Below, piece after piece: positions 63,560-64,000 of a stretch of DNA of 64,000 bases. How positions within the stretch are numbered: the first letter of the stretch is position 1; each line of letters opens with the position of its first letter. A program made the position numbers and the translations under genes. The stretch lies in assembly GCA_964613795.1 (NCBI GenBank), contig CAZTJR010000002.1, positions 1-64,000 on the forward strand. Direction: 5' to 3'. The notes beneath the pieces were generated by a model that saw nothing but the letters and a program-made list of their open reading frames with translations, was not told where the DNA came from and made no database searches. Source of the DNA: Chromatocurvus sp964613795 (GTDB taxonomy: Bacteria; Pseudomonadota; Gammaproteobacteria; Pseudomonadales; Halieaceae).

Positions 63560-63617
63560 ACATCCCGCGACGCGAGGCGCACCCACTGACATCCCGCGAC
63601 GCGAGGCGCACCCACTG
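63560..63617. repeat. Perfect 29-base tandem duplication
   Basis: Positions 63560-63588 are repeated base for base at 63589-63617. The unit begins ACATCCCGCGACG and ends GCACCCACTG. The two copies fill most of the 87-base gap between the Usp and transporter genes, before the transporter's ribosome site. It looks like a recent slippage or duplication and could serve in regulation. Confidence 0.9.
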
Positions 63618-63636
63618 ACAACGAAACGAGAGCCTG

Positions 63637-64000
63637 ATGAGAAAAACGGATAGCAGCGATCCCCTGGCGTATACCGGTCGTCTTTTTGGCGGATTCCAGA
63701 ACGACCTCAGGCGCCGACTGCCCTTTTACATCAGCGATTTTCGCGATGGTCTCAGTAGCAAGGTGGTCGCCTCCACGGTATTCCTGTTTTTTGCCTGTCT
63801 GGCAAACGCCGTGGCCTTCGGCGCTCTCACCAGCATCATGACCGGCGGTGAAATCGGCACGGTCGAAATGATAGTGGCAACCGCGCTTGGCGGCATTCTG
63901 TTCGCGTTATTTGCCGGACAACCGCTGACCATTCTGGGCGGTACGGGACCGATCGTTATCTTCACGGGTCTGCTGTACGGGTTGAGTCAGCAGATGAATC
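63637..64000 (+). CDS. HCO3-transporter/anion-exchanger family protein (3' truncated)
   Basis: The first 121 residues are visible: a cytoplasmic start (MRKTDSSDPLAYTGRLFGGF), then RRLPFYISDFRDGLSSKVVA, and helices with STVFLFFACLANAVAFGALT and GQPLTILGGTGPIVIF. These are N-terminal signatures of the SLC4-like HCO3 cotransporter family (PF00955). The protein continues beyond the window. ACGAGAG before the ATG at 63637 is a modest ribosome site. The ion transported is not determined. Confidence 0.82.
   Translation, partial: MRKTDSSDPLAYTGRLFGGFQNDLRRRLPFYISDFRDGLSSKVVASTVFLFFACLANAVAFGALTSIMTGGEIGTVEMIVATALGGILFALFAGQPLTILGGTGPIVIFTGLLYGLSQQMN

Noticed and set aside
63560..63617. CRISPR repeat pair
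   Set aside because: The two 29-base units are directly adjacent with no spacer, and no cas gene is in the window.
1..64000. tRNA genes, prophage or insertion sequences
   Set aside because: No gap has the size and folded pattern of a tRNA that I could recognise, and no transposase, integrase or phage structural gene was seen.

Overview
The window is a GC-rich (about 60 % by eye), densely coded chromosomal segment with roughly 60 protein genes, no rRNA, tRNA or CRISPR array that I can see, and no insertion sequence or phage gene. The block rpoE-rseA-rseB-rseC-mucD-lepA-lepB-DUF4845-rnc-era-recO, with cysM, relA, mazG and adk continuing on the same strand, is a classic gammaproteobacterial arrangement of the Pseudomonas/Cellvibrionales kind. 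A bciA-type 8-vinyl reductase (bacteriochlorophyll pathway), a wax-ester synthase, a TonB-dependent receptor and a beta-oxidation-type acyl-CoA dehydrogenase together suggest a marine aerobic gammaproteobacterium, possibly a phototrophy-capable OM60/NOR5 (Halieaceae) relative. That placement is inference.

1-8.4 kb: a truncated WYL regulator, an OxyR-like LysR regulator without the peroxidatic cysteine, a membrane-anchored GltB2-type flavoenzyme behind a leader with an OxyR-like box and a strong terminator hairpin, a haem-binding DUF3365 protein, and two convergent diguanylate cyclases. 8.5-16 kb: a wax ester synthase with a histone-like basic tail, polyphosphate kinase with a candidate PHO box, a tandem universal stress protein, two alpha/beta hydrolases and S-formylglutathione hydrolase. 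16-19 kb: the phage-shock locus pspABC with divergent pspF and a sigma-54 promoter. 19-29 kb: succinate-semialdehyde dehydrogenase, a CNNM transporter, a long cloverleaf-like inverted repeat, an aldehyde dehydrogenase-glpK pair, acyl-CoA dehydrogenase, a class III CoA transferase, cytochrome c and bciA. 29-34.5 kb: a minus-strand string purC, TauE/SafE, DUF442 phosphatase-like and cytochrome b, then a TonB receptor.

34.5-58.9 kb is mostly housekeeping: trpS, apeB, a beta-hydroxyacid dehydrogenase, uppP, tsaB, mobA, adk, mazG, relA, cysM, recO, era, rnc, DUF4845, lepB, lepA, mucD, rseC, rseB, rseA, rpoE (with its own sigma-E-like promoter), nadB, ygfX, sdhE, ygfZ and ung. Many neighbours overlap by 4-8 bases, which suggests translational coupling.

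58.9-64 kb is the most unusual part. A SatD-family protein that combines a cyclase/GGDEF-like core with a helix-turn-helix overlaps a multi-pass membrane gene. In front of it, in an AT-rich gap, lie four palindromic AACY-N5-RRTT-like sites spaced exactly 29 bases apart. A secreted amidohydrolase is transcribed divergently from the same gap. Then follow a 50-residue DUF3096 membrane peptide, a second tandem universal stress protein, a 29-base perfect tandem duplication and the start of an HCO3-transporter/anion-exchanger gene that runs off the window. The SatD cassette with its operator array is my best candidate for an under-described signalling system.
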